Shown: piece by piece, positions 41,633 through 52,590 of the stretch
Position numbering within the stretch: position 1 is the stretch's first letter
Layout of the letters: each line of letters starts with the position of its first letter
NCBI RefSeq assembly: GCF_963678635.1
Contig: NW_026971562.1
Span: forward strand, 126,001 to 190,000
Direction: 5' to 3'
DNA: 64,000 nt
DNA from: Symsagittifera roscoffensis
Lineage: Eukaryota; Xenacoelomorpha; Acoela; Convolutidae
Made by a program: the position numbers and the translations under genes
Notes under the pieces: generated by a model
What the model was told of the DNA's origin: nothing
Database searches by the model: none
Seen by the model: the letters and a program-made list of their open reading frames with translations, nothing else

Positions 41633-41720
41633 GAGCTGTATTATAACGTTGTTTTGATAAACTTTGCGATGTCAACAATTTCGAAGAACTCGAAATGGAT
41701 ACAGCTTCCTTAAAGGGAAT
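41633..41720 (+). pseudogene. Maverick polB, continuation after the LTR element
   Basis: GAGCTGTATTATAAC resumes the polB reading directly after the LTR (leucine-glutamate then LYYN). After a one-base shift it gives FDKLCDVNNFEELEMDT, ending in motif C, where DTDS is expected. Here DTDS reads DTAS; in the third copy (55025) it is still DTDS. Recognisable polB ends at about 41720. Confidence 0.85.
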
Positions 41721-43102
41721 TTGAATTCAGCGAATAGAAAATTGAAAACGATTAAATTTAGGTGTTAACTTGATTAAAGTTTAGAGTCTGGAACATCAGC
41801 AAAATCGGGGGCTAAAATTTTTTTTGAAACTTACCATCTTTTAATCTGAAAACTTACCATCGTATGAGATTAGGGAACTTATTCCTTATCTTAATGAATT
41901 CCCTAATTCCTTCTAATGAATTTCTAATTTATAGGGAATTCTATACACTGTCCTGATACATGGGAAACTCGGGCGATGAAAAAACCTACCATCTGAAATT
42001 TACCATCTGAAGCCTGCTATCTTAATAGATTGGGAAACCTATTCCCTATCTTAATACATTGGAAAACCTATTCCGTATGTTATAACATACGGTGAGTACC
42101 GGATACTCTATAGCCCATATTAACACATGGTAGTCCTCAGGCTGATAGTCAAAATTTCGGGCGCTGAGAAAGTTATTGGATCGGAACAAATGTGGAGAGG
42201 AATAATTATTTTTTCAAAGATAATCTCTTCTTGTCATTTATCCCAGATAAGCTGAGGGATTTTAAAAAATGAACTAAGTTTTTAATTGACTTCTTTGAAA
42301 AAAAGATCTGTGTTATATGAGTTTTTCATCCCATACTCTAAATCGGAACTTAAATTTTAACAAAAATTACTATCTGAAAATTACCATCCAAAAACTTAGT
42401 ATAAAATGATTATTCGCAAGTAAAATGTTGGAAAAATTTTCCCATACATATCTCAAAACGCAGACGTTAGCTATGAAACGCAAGTATTGGCAAAATCGAG
42501 CGCCAAAAATTTACGGCGCCGAGAATTTCATTGGAGCAGAATAGAATTTGGAGCGGAATAATTAACTTGTCAAAGATAATCCCTTCTTGTCATTTATCCC
42601 CAGATATCCTGAGGGAATATAAGTAAGATGAGATAGATTTTTAAAACGCTTTTAGAAAAAAAAAATGTTCTGTGATGTAATAGTTTGCGATCTCATACTC
42701 TAAATCGAAACTAAATTTTTCAACAAAACTTACCATCTGAAAATTACCATCCAATTTTCTTTTTCAAGTTTTCAAGATAAAAAACTTTTTTAAGATAAAA
42801 AGTATCAGCAATTAAAATGTAAAAAGAGATTGCCCCTGCATATCACAAAACGTGGGAGTTAGCTATGAACCGCAAGTGTCGGCAAAGTTGAGCTCCAAAA
42901 CTATTAGGCGACGAAAAAAGTTTCTGAAATTTACAATCACACTGAAGTCTTACCATTACATATCTCAAAATATTAGTAAACCTATTCCCTATCCTAATAC
43001 ATAGGAAACCTTTATCATATCTTAATACAGAACTTGCAGACCGGATGTTCATTTCCCTGTTTTAAAACATGGGTGTCTGTAACCACCCCCAACAGCCCTC
43101 AA

Positions 43103-43215
43103 TTGAAAAATTGATTTAATCAGCAAAAAAGATATGACATAAAGTAGCAGCCGTTTGCTCCAAAGGGCTGCTACTTTTTGTTATGTTTTTTCTGCTGATC
43201 AAGTCAATTTTTCAA
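43103..43215. repeat. 113-bp imperfect palindrome (X1)
   Basis: The arm ttgaaaaattgatttaatca...gtagcagcc is mirrored by ggctgctac...tgatcaagtcaatttttcaa. The central stem AAAGTAGCAGCC pairs with GGCTGCTACTTT around a short loop. It is a foldback or small-MITE-like structure. The X3 copy has the better stem. Confidence 0.85.
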
Positions 43216-43269
43216 TGATAAAATTCAAAATATTTGGTAATTTTTCATTTTTCTTTCAGATAATTACAA

Positions 43270-43930
43270 GTTTAACAAATAATTGGACAAGATGTAAATC
43301 TTTTTTTAAGAAGTTGCAGTAAATGATTCAATAAAATTGATTTTAATTAGTTTTTATTTGGACAAAATTCATTTTTTCAACAAGATTCGAAGAGCAGTGT
43401 TTCAATTTAATTTTTTTGACAAGATATCAAAATTGGTTTAGTTTCATTGACAAAATGCAATAAGTTTTACCAATTTTTTGGACAACAGGAAGTGAAATAT
43501 GTTTCAAAATTTGACCAAAGTTTGCAATGTTTTTCACTTTTATTGAAAAAATACAATTTTTTTTGTTTTTTGACAAGACGCGAAAAATTGTGTTTTAAAT
43601 TTAAGAGAAATGTTTCAAATTTTCATAACAAGATGCGAAAAAGTTTTACTTCCATTGACAAAATGCGATGTGTTTCAATTTTTTGTGCAAGATGTGAAAA
43701 GTGTTTCACGTTTTTCGCCAAAATGCAAGTACTCCTTCCTTTTTTCTGACCAGATGTTAAAAAAATCCAACTTTCTTATTATGATTCTAAATTTATTTCA
43801 TTTTTTTCTACAAAACCCAGAAAGTGTTGTTTTTGGACAAGATGTGAAAAATGTTCGACCAGAAAGCAAATTTTTTTTTCTTCATCTGTGTGCAAATTTT
43901 GGTCGAGTTTCTCAAATTGTGTGTAAAATT
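43270..43930. repeat. Degenerate gacaagatg minisatellite (X1)
   Basis: Loose repetition, roughly every 30-45 bp, of tttttgacaagatgtgaaaa and gtgtttcaattttt. It recurs at 48730-49395, 56650-57300, 59200-59650 and 62340-62975. The ORFs crossing it are a by-product. Confidence 0.75.
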
Positions 43931-44094
43931 GTAGTGTTGTTTCAAGTTGTATTCTAATTGTTTTTTTTTTCAATCAATTGGAATGGTTGACCCCGAGCTT
44001 CTCATCTCATATCCTAGTCAAAAAGACATAGCATAAAAATAAAAATTACAAAGAACGAAGTGAAAATCAATCAACAATTTTTAACAAAAAAGTT

Positions 44095-44570
44095 CAATCA
44101 AAGAGCTTACAAACAGCAGAAGAGCTATGGAGGTTCTATATAGAACGAAGAGCTGACCAAGGTTCCATCGATAGTTTTTGTTGTGGTGGCTTGTTTTGAG
44201 GCGTCGTCTTTTTATGAGACGCCTTCATCTGTATCTGTTGTGATCGGGTCTTAGGCTGATTCCATCTCCTTCTCCCAAGGATAGAGAAAATTGTTGACTG
44301 GTTGAGCCCATAACTGAGTCAAGAATCTCGGGGTAAATCATTCTCACATGCTCAACAACTTCCTCCATCAATTGGCTTGATCAAAATTATTTATCAGTGA
44401 AAAGTTTTTAATTCTTTAAACCCCTTAGTTCTCACTTCCACCATGTTTCAGACTTGATTGGAATGTCCATTTGGGCTGAATTAAACTCCATATACGATTC
44501 TCGCGTTTGAATTTGTACGATCAGGGTAAAATTTACAGACTACATAAAGTCGCAGTTTTGCACAGAAAAC
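44095..44570 (-). pseudogene. MEEV-family pseudogene (X1)
   Basis: The minus strand has the family landmarks (cagaagagctatggaggttc, the tail of the gene, and the KSETWWK segment followed by TGA at 44432-44434) but with frame breaks throughout. It is more decayed than the U copies and near-identical to X2. Confidence 0.6.
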
Positions 44571-44639
44571 ATCACTTTGAAGTTGAATAAAAGATACCGA
44601 GTAAAAAAAAGTACTAAGTCTTAGTAAGAGTGTTGGGTA

Positions 44640-44870
44640 TCTTCAACTCGAACGTGTGGCTTAAACCAATCCGAATTCACTTTTTTTATTTGCTTTGTAG
44701 TCGTGTTCAATCAGATATTTGCTTCCTTATACGGAACTATTGTATAAAAGCGCTGTCCAAACGTAAACAGGATCCATTTTAAGAACTGCTCATACCTTGT
44801 GTTTCCAATCACAATAAATATTCTTTTTTAGGTTGGTGTATCCACTAAAATTACCTTGTTTTAGTTGAAC
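44640..44870 (-). promoter_or_regulatory. CCAAT-box array, diverged (X1)
   Basis: It is homologous to the U1 array: aaccaatccgaa, gtcgtgttcaatc, a box degraded to gctgtccaaac, and gtgtttccaatcac, then ggtgtatccac. Two boxes have lost the CCAAT core, as expected beside a pseudogene. Confidence 0.4.
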
Positions 44871-45296
44871 CTGCAAAATCGAGCGACAAAATTTCGGGCG
44901 CCGAGAAAATTATTGGAGCTGAAGAAATGTGGAGCGGACTAATTAACTTGTCAAAGATAATCCTTTCTTGTCATTTATACCAAGATATCCCGAGGGAATA
45001 TAAACAAGATGGAATAAATTTTCAATCTTTCAAAAAAAATCATTCTGTGATATTTTAGTTTGTGATCCTATACTCTTAATCGAAACCTAACTTTTCATGA
45101 AACTTACCATCTGAAATTTACGCATCAATTTTTTTTTTGATTTTTCAAGATAAACGTTTTTTTTATTAGACCTTGTCTGACATCTGCTGAAGCTTTTCCT
45201 CTGTTGCCCTGGCCAGGTTGAAATAGCTGTCCAGGTACTCATATTTGTTGTATCTTAATTCTTTCTTTATTACCTCTCTATCCTCCTCGCTGCACT

Positions 45297-45920
45297 TCAG
45301 TTTCTTGTCGATCTGATCTGCCTTGCCATCAAATCGCCCAGCTCAAGAGGAGTTGTTTTTTCATGGTTAGGTGTTGCTCCATCGGTGGCTACTGCCCCTT
45401 TCTTGACCTGGTCATCGTCTTGGTTCGCCTCTGTTGTTATCGTGGAAACTGTCCCAAATGTTCTGCCTTTCTCGGCTTTCGATTCTTCCGCTGCTACGTC
45501 TCTCGACTTCATTCCGACCATCATCGCTATCCTCTCTGTAAACGACCTTCTTTTTACTTGAGACTCGTCCTTTATTGTTTCTGGCGTCTTTTCCGTCGTT
45601 TCTTCCACAGTGTCTATTGGTGAGAATTCCATCGAATTTTGGTTTTGTTCCTCCGCATTCGGCATCGGTGTTGATTCCATTGTCTTCTTCTCCACCTCAT
45701 CATTACTCTGGTCTGGTGTCTCTAGATCGATCTCAATGGCAGGTTCCGTCTGTTTATTCTGTGCACTCTCTTTCATACTTCTTGTGTTGACCATGCTCTT
45801 TGAAAAGTTCTTCCTTTTTATGCTTTGTCCAATCGTTTTTACTTTTTGCTGCGACGAGTTATGTTTTGTTTTTGACCCTGTAGCTCTTTTTTCAGCTATC
45901 GGTACCCGTCTTCGTCTCAT
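45297..45920 (-). CDS. Gag N-terminal ORF, T2 copy (207 codons)
   Basis: It is near-identical to 38019-38642 and keeps the same start and stop. The coiled-coil extension in the next frame, upstream at 45170-45290 (NKYEYLDSYFNLARATEE), lacks the nonsense codon of the full element. The gene is cut off at 45170 by the duplication boundary, so it is a fragment without the rest of gag. Confidence 0.6.
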   Translation of the reverse strand: MRRRRVPIAEKRATGSKTKHNSSQQKVKTIGQSIKRKNFSKSMVNTRSMKESAQNKQTEPAIEIDLETPDQSNDEVEKKTMESTPMPNAEEQNQNSMEFSPIDTVEETTEKTPETIKDESQVKRRSFTERIAMMVGMKSRDVAAEESKAEKGRTFGTVSTITTEANQDDDQVKKGAVATDGATPNHEKTTPLELGDLMARQIRSTRN

Positions 45921-46254
45921 GATTTTAATTTACAATTAATTCTATTTACAGTATTACTATATACAAAAATCTATTGTAAGGATAAAATCTCTTATGATAA
46001 AATTAGACAAAATATATTTACAATGTAATTAAAAAAACGTTTCCTATTCCCTTTTAAGCTTTATGAAAAAATTTGTCTATTCGTGGTCCCAACAGTATCG
46101 GATCTATCGCGATTTAACGTTCCGACTAGTCCTTTTGCTTTTAATTTAGCGATTAGTTATTTCAACCTGTCTTACTACTCTTTAGTACCGTCACCCCACT
46201 TTTTTATACCGTTCCAAGACTTCCCGTTACAGTCCCTACTCTTCTATGTACTGT

Positions 46255-46413
46255 CCCAAGCTTTCTCTCTACTGTCCCAAGACTACTCGGTGCTGTCCCA
46301 GTACTTCTGGTTAGTGTCCCCAGACCACTGTCCCCAGACCATTGTCCCAAGACCAGTGTTCCAAGACCCTTGTCCCAAGACTACTGTGCCAAGACTACTG
46401 TCCCAAGAATAAA
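46255..46413. repeat. 14-bp minisatellite, truncated (T2)
   Basis: It has the same ctgtcccaagacta units as T1 and T3 but only about 160 bp. The array is cut at aagaataaagtc, the left side of the T2 internal deletion. Confidence 0.85.
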
Positions 46414-47093
46414 GTCCCCCATACTTAGGTCTCAAAAAACCCAAAACACACGAACGCCGTCAAAAACAGGTTCGGAACAATCCGTACAGTTACTTTTTCT
46501 TAGACAGTAGAACTTTGAGATGAATCAATCAAAAACTCGCCTTATCTCAACATAACAATCATAAAACACACTCGGGAAAATTAAATTGAGTACACACATA
46601 TCAGCACACTTGAGGATTGGAGTAATTAAGCTAATTAGTAACTCAAGCATAAATACAATTGGATATAACTCGTGAAGTTTTCTATCAATGAATCCCAATT
46701 AAAGGAAATGAGTTTCAACTTGAGGCGATAGTTTTGGGTTCTGATTCATTGGGAGACTTCATTTGTCCACCTTTCCACTGAAGGTTCACTCTGGTTCAGT
46801 TGAATTTCGATTCGCTCTCGTGAATATTCTGTCTCCTATATCAATATGAGACAGCTCTACCTTCGTTTTCTATGTCGGAAATTGCGAATAGCAATTTCCC
46901 ACTGTTTTTATTTGACCACTATCCCGCAATTGTAATTCGGTCGTTCTGATTTTCTATTTCTGAGATTATCAGTTTTCGCGAGAAAACTGAGCATGACAGG
47001 CCCAATTTAAATTTTGAAAAATTAAACTTCATCCCAAAACTACGTGTTTCATATTCCTCAAGGTCAAACTTCCAGATGTGACCGACTGGCACA
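46414..47093 (-). repeat. Truncated LTR (T2, ~680 bp)
   Basis: The LTR starts in its middle (ccccatacttaggtctc, equivalent to 54347 in T3) and runs to the normal terminus ggcaca at 47093, followed by the polB junction GAGCTG. About 2.47 kb of leader and LTR present in T3 is missing. The join shares gtc with both parents. Confidence 0.85.
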
Positions 47094-49555
47094 GAGCTGT
47101 TTTATAACGTTGTTTTGATAAACTTTGCGATGTCAACAATTTCGAAGAACTCGAAATGGATACAGCTTCCTTAAAGGGAATTTGAATTCAGCGAATAGAA
47201 AATTGAAAACGATTAAATTTAGGTGTTAACTTGATTAAAGTTTAGAGTCTGGAACATCAGCAAAATCGGGGGCTAAAATTTTTTTTGAAACTTACCATCT
47301 TTTAATCTGAAAACTTACCATCGTATGAGATTAGGGAACTTATTCCTTATCTTAATGAATTCCCTAATTCCTTCTAATGAATTTCTAATTTATAGGGAAT
47401 TCTATACACTGTCCTGATACATGGGAAACTCGGGCGATGAAAAAACCTACCATCTGAAATTTACCATCTGAAGCCTGCTATCTTAATAGATTGGGAAACC
47501 TATTCCCTATCTTAATACATTGGAAAACCTATTCCGTATGTTATAACATACGGTGAGTACCGGATACTCTATAGCCCATATTAACACATGGTAGTCCTCA
47601 GGCTGATAGTCAAAATTTCGGGCGCTGAGAAAGTTATTGGATCGGAACAAATGTGGAGAGGAATAATTATTTTTTCAAAGATAATCTCTTCTTGTCATTT
47701 ATCCCAGATAAGCTGAGGGATTTTAAAAAATGAACTAAGTTTTTAATTGACTTCTTTGAAAAAAAGATCTGTGTTATATGAGTTTTTCATCCCATACTCT
47801 AAATCGGAACTTAAATTTTAACAAAAATTACCATCTGAAAATTACCATCCAAAAACTTAGTATAAAATGATTATTCGCAAGTAAAATGTTGGAAAAATTT
47901 GCCCATACATATCACAAAACGCAGACGTTAGCTATGAAACGCAAGTATTGGCAAAATCGAGCGCCAAAAATTTACGGCGCCGAGAATTTCATTGGAGCAG
48001 AATAGAATTTGGAGCGGAATAATTAACTTGTCAAAGATAATCCCTTCTTGTCATTTATCCCCAGATATCCTGAGGGAATATAAGTAAGATGAGATAGATT
48101 TTTAAAACGCTTTTAGAAAAAAAAAATGTTCTGTGATGTAATAGTTTGCGATCTCATACTCTAAATCGAAACTAAATTTTTCAACAAAACTTACCATCTG
48201 AAAATTACCATCCAATTTTCTTTTTCAAGTTTTCAAGATAAAAAACTTTTTTAAGATAAAAAGTATCAGCAATTAAAATGTAAAAAGAGATTGCCCCTGC
48301 ATATCACAAAACGTGGGAGTTAGCTATGAACCGCAAGTGTCGGCAAAGTTGAGCTCCAAAACTATTAGGCGACGAAAAAAGTTTCTGAAATTTACAATCA
48401 CACTGAAGTCTTACCATTACATATCTCAAAATATTAGTAAACCTATTCCCTATCCTAATACATAGGAAACCTTTATCATATCTTAATACAGAACTTGCAG
48501 ACCGGATGTTCATTTCCCTGTTTTAAAACATGGGTGTCTGTAACCACCCCCAACAGCCCTCAATTGAAAAATTGATTTAATCAGCAAAAAAGATATGACA
48601 TAAAGTAGCAGCCGTTTGCTCCAAAGGGCTGCTACTTTTTGTTATGTTTTTTCTGCTGATCAAGTCAATTTTTCAATGATAAAATTCAAAATATTTGGTA
48701 ATTTTTCATTTTTCTTTCAGATAATTACAAGTTTAACAAATAATTGGACAAGATGTAAATCTTTTTTTAAGAAGTTGCAGTAAATGATTCAATAAAATTG
48801 ATTTTAATTAGTTTTTATTTGGACAAAATTCATTTTTTCAACAAGATTCGAAGAGCAGTGTTTCAATTTAATTTTTTTGACAAGATATCAAAATTGGTTT
48901 AGTTTCATTGACAAAATGCAATAAGTTTTACCAATTTTTTGGACAACAGGAAGTGAAATATGTTTCAAAATTTGACCAAAGTTTGCAATGTTTTTCACTT
49001 TTATTGAAAAAATACAATTTTTTTTGTTTTTTGAAAAGACGCGAAAAATTGTGTTTTAAATTTAAGAGAAATGTTTCAAATTTTTATAACAAGATGCGAA
49101 AAAGTTTTACTTCCATTGACAAAATGCGATGTGTTTCAATTTTTTGTACAAGATGTGAAAAGTGTTTCACGTTTTTCGCCAAAATGCAAGTACTCCTTCA
49201 TTTTTTCTGACCAGATGTTAAAAAAATCCAACTTTCTCATTATGATTCTAAATTTATTTCATTTTTTTCTACAAAACCCAGAAAGTGTTGTTTTTGGACA
49301 AGATGTGAAAAATGTTCGACCAGAAAGCAAGTTTTTTTTTCTTCATCTGTGTGCAAATTTTGGTCGAGTTTCTCAAATTGTGTGTAAAATTGTAGTGTTG
49401 TTTCAAGTTGTATTCTAATTGTTTTTTTTTCAATCAATTGGAATGGTTGACCCCGAGCTTCTCATCTCATATCCTAGTCAAAAAGACATAGAATAAAAAT
49501 AAAAATTACAAAGAACGAAGTGAAAATCAATCAACAATTTTTAACAAAAAAGTTC
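47094..49555. repeat. Flank block X2, no gene
   Basis: It is an almost exact copy of 41633-44094: polB fragment, degenerate motifs, palindrome at 48564-48676 and gacaagatg minisatellite. No gene supported. Confidence 0.75.
48564..48676. repeat. 113-bp imperfect palindrome (X2)
   Basis: This is the copy of 43103-43215 at the constant 5461-bp offset, with the same central mismatch (ggg against the paired gtttg region). Confidence 0.85.
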
Positions 49556-50173
49556 AATCAAAGAGCTTACAAACAGCAGAAGAGCTATGGAGGTTCTATA
49601 TAGAACGAAGAGCTGACCAAGGTTCCATTGATAGTTTTTGTTGTGGTGGCTTGTTTTGAGGCGTCGTCTTTTTATGAGACGCCTTCATCTGTATCTGTTG
49701 TGATCGGGTTTTAGGCTGATTCCATCTCCTTCTCCCAATGATAGAGAAAATTGTTGACTGGTTGAGCCCATAACTGAGTCAAGAATCTCGGGGTAAATCA
49801 TTCTCACATGCTCAACAACTTCCTCCATCAATTGGCTTGATCAAAATTATTTATCAGTGAAAAGTTTTTAATTCTTTAAACCCCTTAGTTCTCACTTCCA
49901 CCATGTTTCAGACTTGATTGGAATGTCCATTTGGGCTGAATTAAACTCCATATACGATTCTCGCGTTTGAATTTGTACTTGATCAGGGTAAAGTTTACAG
50001 ACTACATAAAGTCGCAGTTTTGCACAGAAAACATCACTTTGAAGTTGAATAAAAGATACCGAGTAAAAAAAAGTACTAAGTCTTAGGTAAGAGTGTTGGG
50101 TATCTTCAACTCGAACGTGTGGCTTAAACCAATCCGAATTCACTTTTTTTATTTGCTTTGTAGTCGTGTTCAA
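49556..50173 (-). pseudogene. MEEV-family pseudogene (X2), with 93-codon upstream ORF
   Basis: The 3' part (MEEV region) is broken as in X1. The upstream segment is open here as 49892-50173, ending KSETWWK and the conserved TGA. It shows VQIQTRESYMEFNSAQMDIP, which aligns with VRETVSGVFLARM in the U copies. The frame begins inside the degraded CCAAT array, so its Met is unlikely to be native. Confidence 0.45.
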
Positions 50174-50761
50174 TCAGATATTTGCTTCCTTATACGGAAC
50201 TATTGTATAAAAGCGCTGTCCAAACGTAAACAGGATCCATTTTAAGAACTGCTCATACCTTGTGTTTCCAATCACAATAAATATTCTTTTTTAGGTTGGT
50301 GTATCCACTAAAATTACCTTGTTTTAGTTGAACCTGCAAAATCGAGCGACAAAATTTCGGGCGCCGAGAAAATTATTGGAGCTGAAGAAATGTGGAGCGG
50401 ACTAATTAACTTGTCAAAGATAATCCTTTCTTGTCATTTATACCAAGATATCCCGAGGGAATATAAACAAGATGGAATAAATTTTCAATCTTTCAAAAAA
50501 AATCATTCTGTGATATTTTAGTTTGTGATCCTATACTCTTAATCGAAACCTAACTTTTCATGAAACTTACCATCTGAAATTTACGCATCAATTTTTTTTT
50601 TTGATTTTTCAAGATAAACGTTTTTTTTTATTAGACCTTGTCTGACATCTGCTGAAGCTTTTCCTCTGTTGCCCTGGCCAGGTTGAAATAGCTGTCCAGC
50701 TACTCATATTTGTTGTATCTTAATTCTTTCTTTATTACCTCTCTATCCTCCTCGCTGCGCT

Positions 50762-51385
50762 TCAGTTTCTTGTCGATCTGATCTGCCTTGCCATCAAATC
50801 GCCCAGCTCAAGAGGAGTTGTTTTTTCATGGTTAGGTGTTGCTCCATCGGTGGCTACTGCCCCTTTCTTGACCTGGTCATCGTCTTGGTTCGCCTCTGTT
50901 GTTATCGTGGAAACTGTCCCAAATGTTCTGCCTTTCTCGGCTTTCGATTCTTCCGCTGCTACGTCTCTCGACTTCATTCCGACCATCATCGCTATCCTCT
51001 CTGTAAACGACCTTCTTTTTACTTGAGACTCGTCCCTTATTGTTTCTGGCGTCTTTTCCGTCGTTTCTTCCACAGTGTCTATTGGTGAGAATTCCATCGA
51101 ATTTTGGTTTTGTTCCTCCGCATTCGGCATCGGTGTTGATTCCATTGTCTTCTTCTCCACCTCATCATTACTCTGGTCTGGTGTCTCTAGATCGATCTCA
51201 ATGGCAGGTTCCGTCTGTTTTTTCTGTGCACTCTCTTTCATACTTCTTGTGTTGACCATGCTCTTTGAAAAGTTCTTCCTTTTTATGCTTTGTCCAATCG
51301 TTTTTACTTTTTGCTGCGACGAGTTATGTTTTGTTTTTGACCCTGTAGCTCTTTTTTCAGCTATCGGTACCCGTCTTCGTCTCAT
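50762..51385 (-). CDS. Gag N-terminal ORF, T3 copy (207 codons)
   Basis: It differs from the T2 copy by only a couple of residues (for example QKKQ for QNKQ). As in T2, the coiled-coil continuation (50640-50757) is free of the nonsense codon present in the full element, and gag is truncated at 50635. Confidence 0.6.
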   Translation of the reverse strand: MRRRRVPIAEKRATGSKTKHNSSQQKVKTIGQSIKRKNFSKSMVNTRSMKESAQKKQTEPAIEIDLETPDQSNDEVEKKTMESTPMPNAEEQNQNSMEFSPIDTVEETTEKTPETIRDESQVKRRSFTERIAMMVGMKSRDVAAEESKAEKGRTFGTVSTITTEANQDDDQVKKGAVATDGATPNHEKTTPLELGDLMARQIRSTRN

Positions 51386-51714
51386 GATTTTAATTTACAA
51401 TTAATTCTATTTACAGTATTACTATATACAAAAATCTATTGTAAGGATAAAATCTCTTATGATAAAATTAGACAAAATATATTTACAATGTAATTAAAAA
51501 AACGTTTCCTATTCCCTTTTAAGCTTTATGAAAAAATTTGTCTATTCGTGGTCCCAACAGTATCGGATCTATCGCGATTTAACGTTCCGACTAGTCCTTT
51601 TGCTTTTAATTTAGCGATTAGTTATTTCAACCTGTCTTACTACTCTTTAGTACCGTCACCCCACTTTTTTATACCGTTCCAAGACTTCCCGTTACAGTCC
51701 CTACTCTTCTATGT

Positions 51715-52590
51715 ACTGTCCCAAGCTTTCTCTCTACTGTCCCAAGACTACTCGGTGCTGTCCCAGTACTTCTGGTTAGTGTCCCCAGACCACTGTCCCC
51801 AGACCATTGTCCCAAGACCAGTGTTCCAAGACCCTTGTCCCAAGACTACTGTGCCAAGACTACTGTCCCAAGAATAAAGTCTCAAGACTAGTGTCCCAAG
51901 ACTACTGTCCCAAGACTACTGTCCCAAGTTTACTGTCCCAAGACTAGTGTCCCAAGACCACTGTCCCAAGACCCTTGTCCCAAGACTACTGTCCCAAGAC
52001 TACTGTCCCAAGACTACTGTCCCAAGACTACTGTCCCAAGACTACTGTCCTAAGACTACTGTCCCACGACCACTGTCCCAACACCACTGTCCCAAGGCTA
52101 CTGTCCCAGGACTACTGTCCCAAGACTACTGTCCCAAGACCACTGTCCCAAGACCACTGTCCCAAGACCACTGTCCCAAGACCACTGTCCCAAGACCACT
52201 GTCCCAAGACCACTGTCCCAAGACTACTGTCCCAGGACTACTGTCCCAGGACTACTGTCCCAGGACTACTGTCCCAAGACCACTGTCCGAAGACCACTGT
52301 CCCAAGACCGCTGTCCCGAGACCACTGTCCCCAGACCACTGTCCCAAGACCAGTGTCCCAAGACCGCACCGTGCCAAGACTGCACTGTCCCAAGACTGCA
52401 CTGTCTCAAGACCGTACCGTCCCAAGACTGTACTGTCCCAAGACTGTACCAAGACTGCTCTGGCCCAAGACTGTCCCAAGACTGTACTGTCTTAAGACTG
52501 TCCCAAGACTATACTGTCCCAAGACCGTCCCAAGACTGCACTGCCCCAAGACCGTCCCCAGACTGCACTGTCCCATGACTTCTTCGGTAC
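51715..52590. repeat. 14-bp minisatellite (T3 leader), longest array
   Basis: About 60 units of ctgtcccaagacta and variants. Plus-strand frames of 182 and 227 codons and several minus-strand frames run through it because three periods equal 42 nt. These are not genes. The array differs in length and unit order from T1. Confidence 0.95.

Larger units (their letters stand above)
41721..44094. repeat. Flank block X1: degenerate repeat motifs, no gene
   Basis: It contains repeated taccatctgaaa and tatcttaatacattggaaa motifs (41830-42130) and two gcgccgagaa...ggagcggaataatt blocks. A 113-bp palindrome (43103-43215) and a degenerate gacaagatgtgaaaa minisatellite (about 43270-43930) follow. The same layout occurs in X2 (47094 onward, nearly identical) and X3 (55025 onward, more diverged). 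Motifs are shared with L1 and L2. No gene supported. Confidence 0.7.
37892..45169. repeat. Tandem triplication, copy T1 (7.28 kb)
   Basis: The copy runs from accttgtctgacatctgctg inside gag, through leader and 5' LTR, to the flank ending gttttttttattag. The next copy begins with that gag text at 45170, so the copies abut exactly. T1 is continuous with the rest of the element on the left. Confidence 0.85.
45170..50634. repeat. Tandem triplication, copy T2 (5.46 kb, internally deleted)
   Basis: T2 begins with the gag text at 45170, continues through the gag N-ORF (45297-45920) and the start of the minisatellite, then jumps at about 46414 into the middle of the LTR. Its flank X2 (47094-50634) is almost identical to X1 at a constant offset of 5461-5465 bp. 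T1 and T2 are therefore the most recent duplicates. Confidence 0.85.

Noticed and set aside
42843-43052. 69-codon minus-strand ORF repeated at 48304 and 56232
   Set aside because: It lies over the degenerate tatcttaatacatagg motif block and has no recognisable domain; conservation is explained by block duplication.
43447-43957. Phe/Lys-rich ORFs of 100 and 115 codons, repeated at 48908 and 56991
   Set aside because: They arise from the gacaagatg minisatellite; repetition follows from the tandem triplication.
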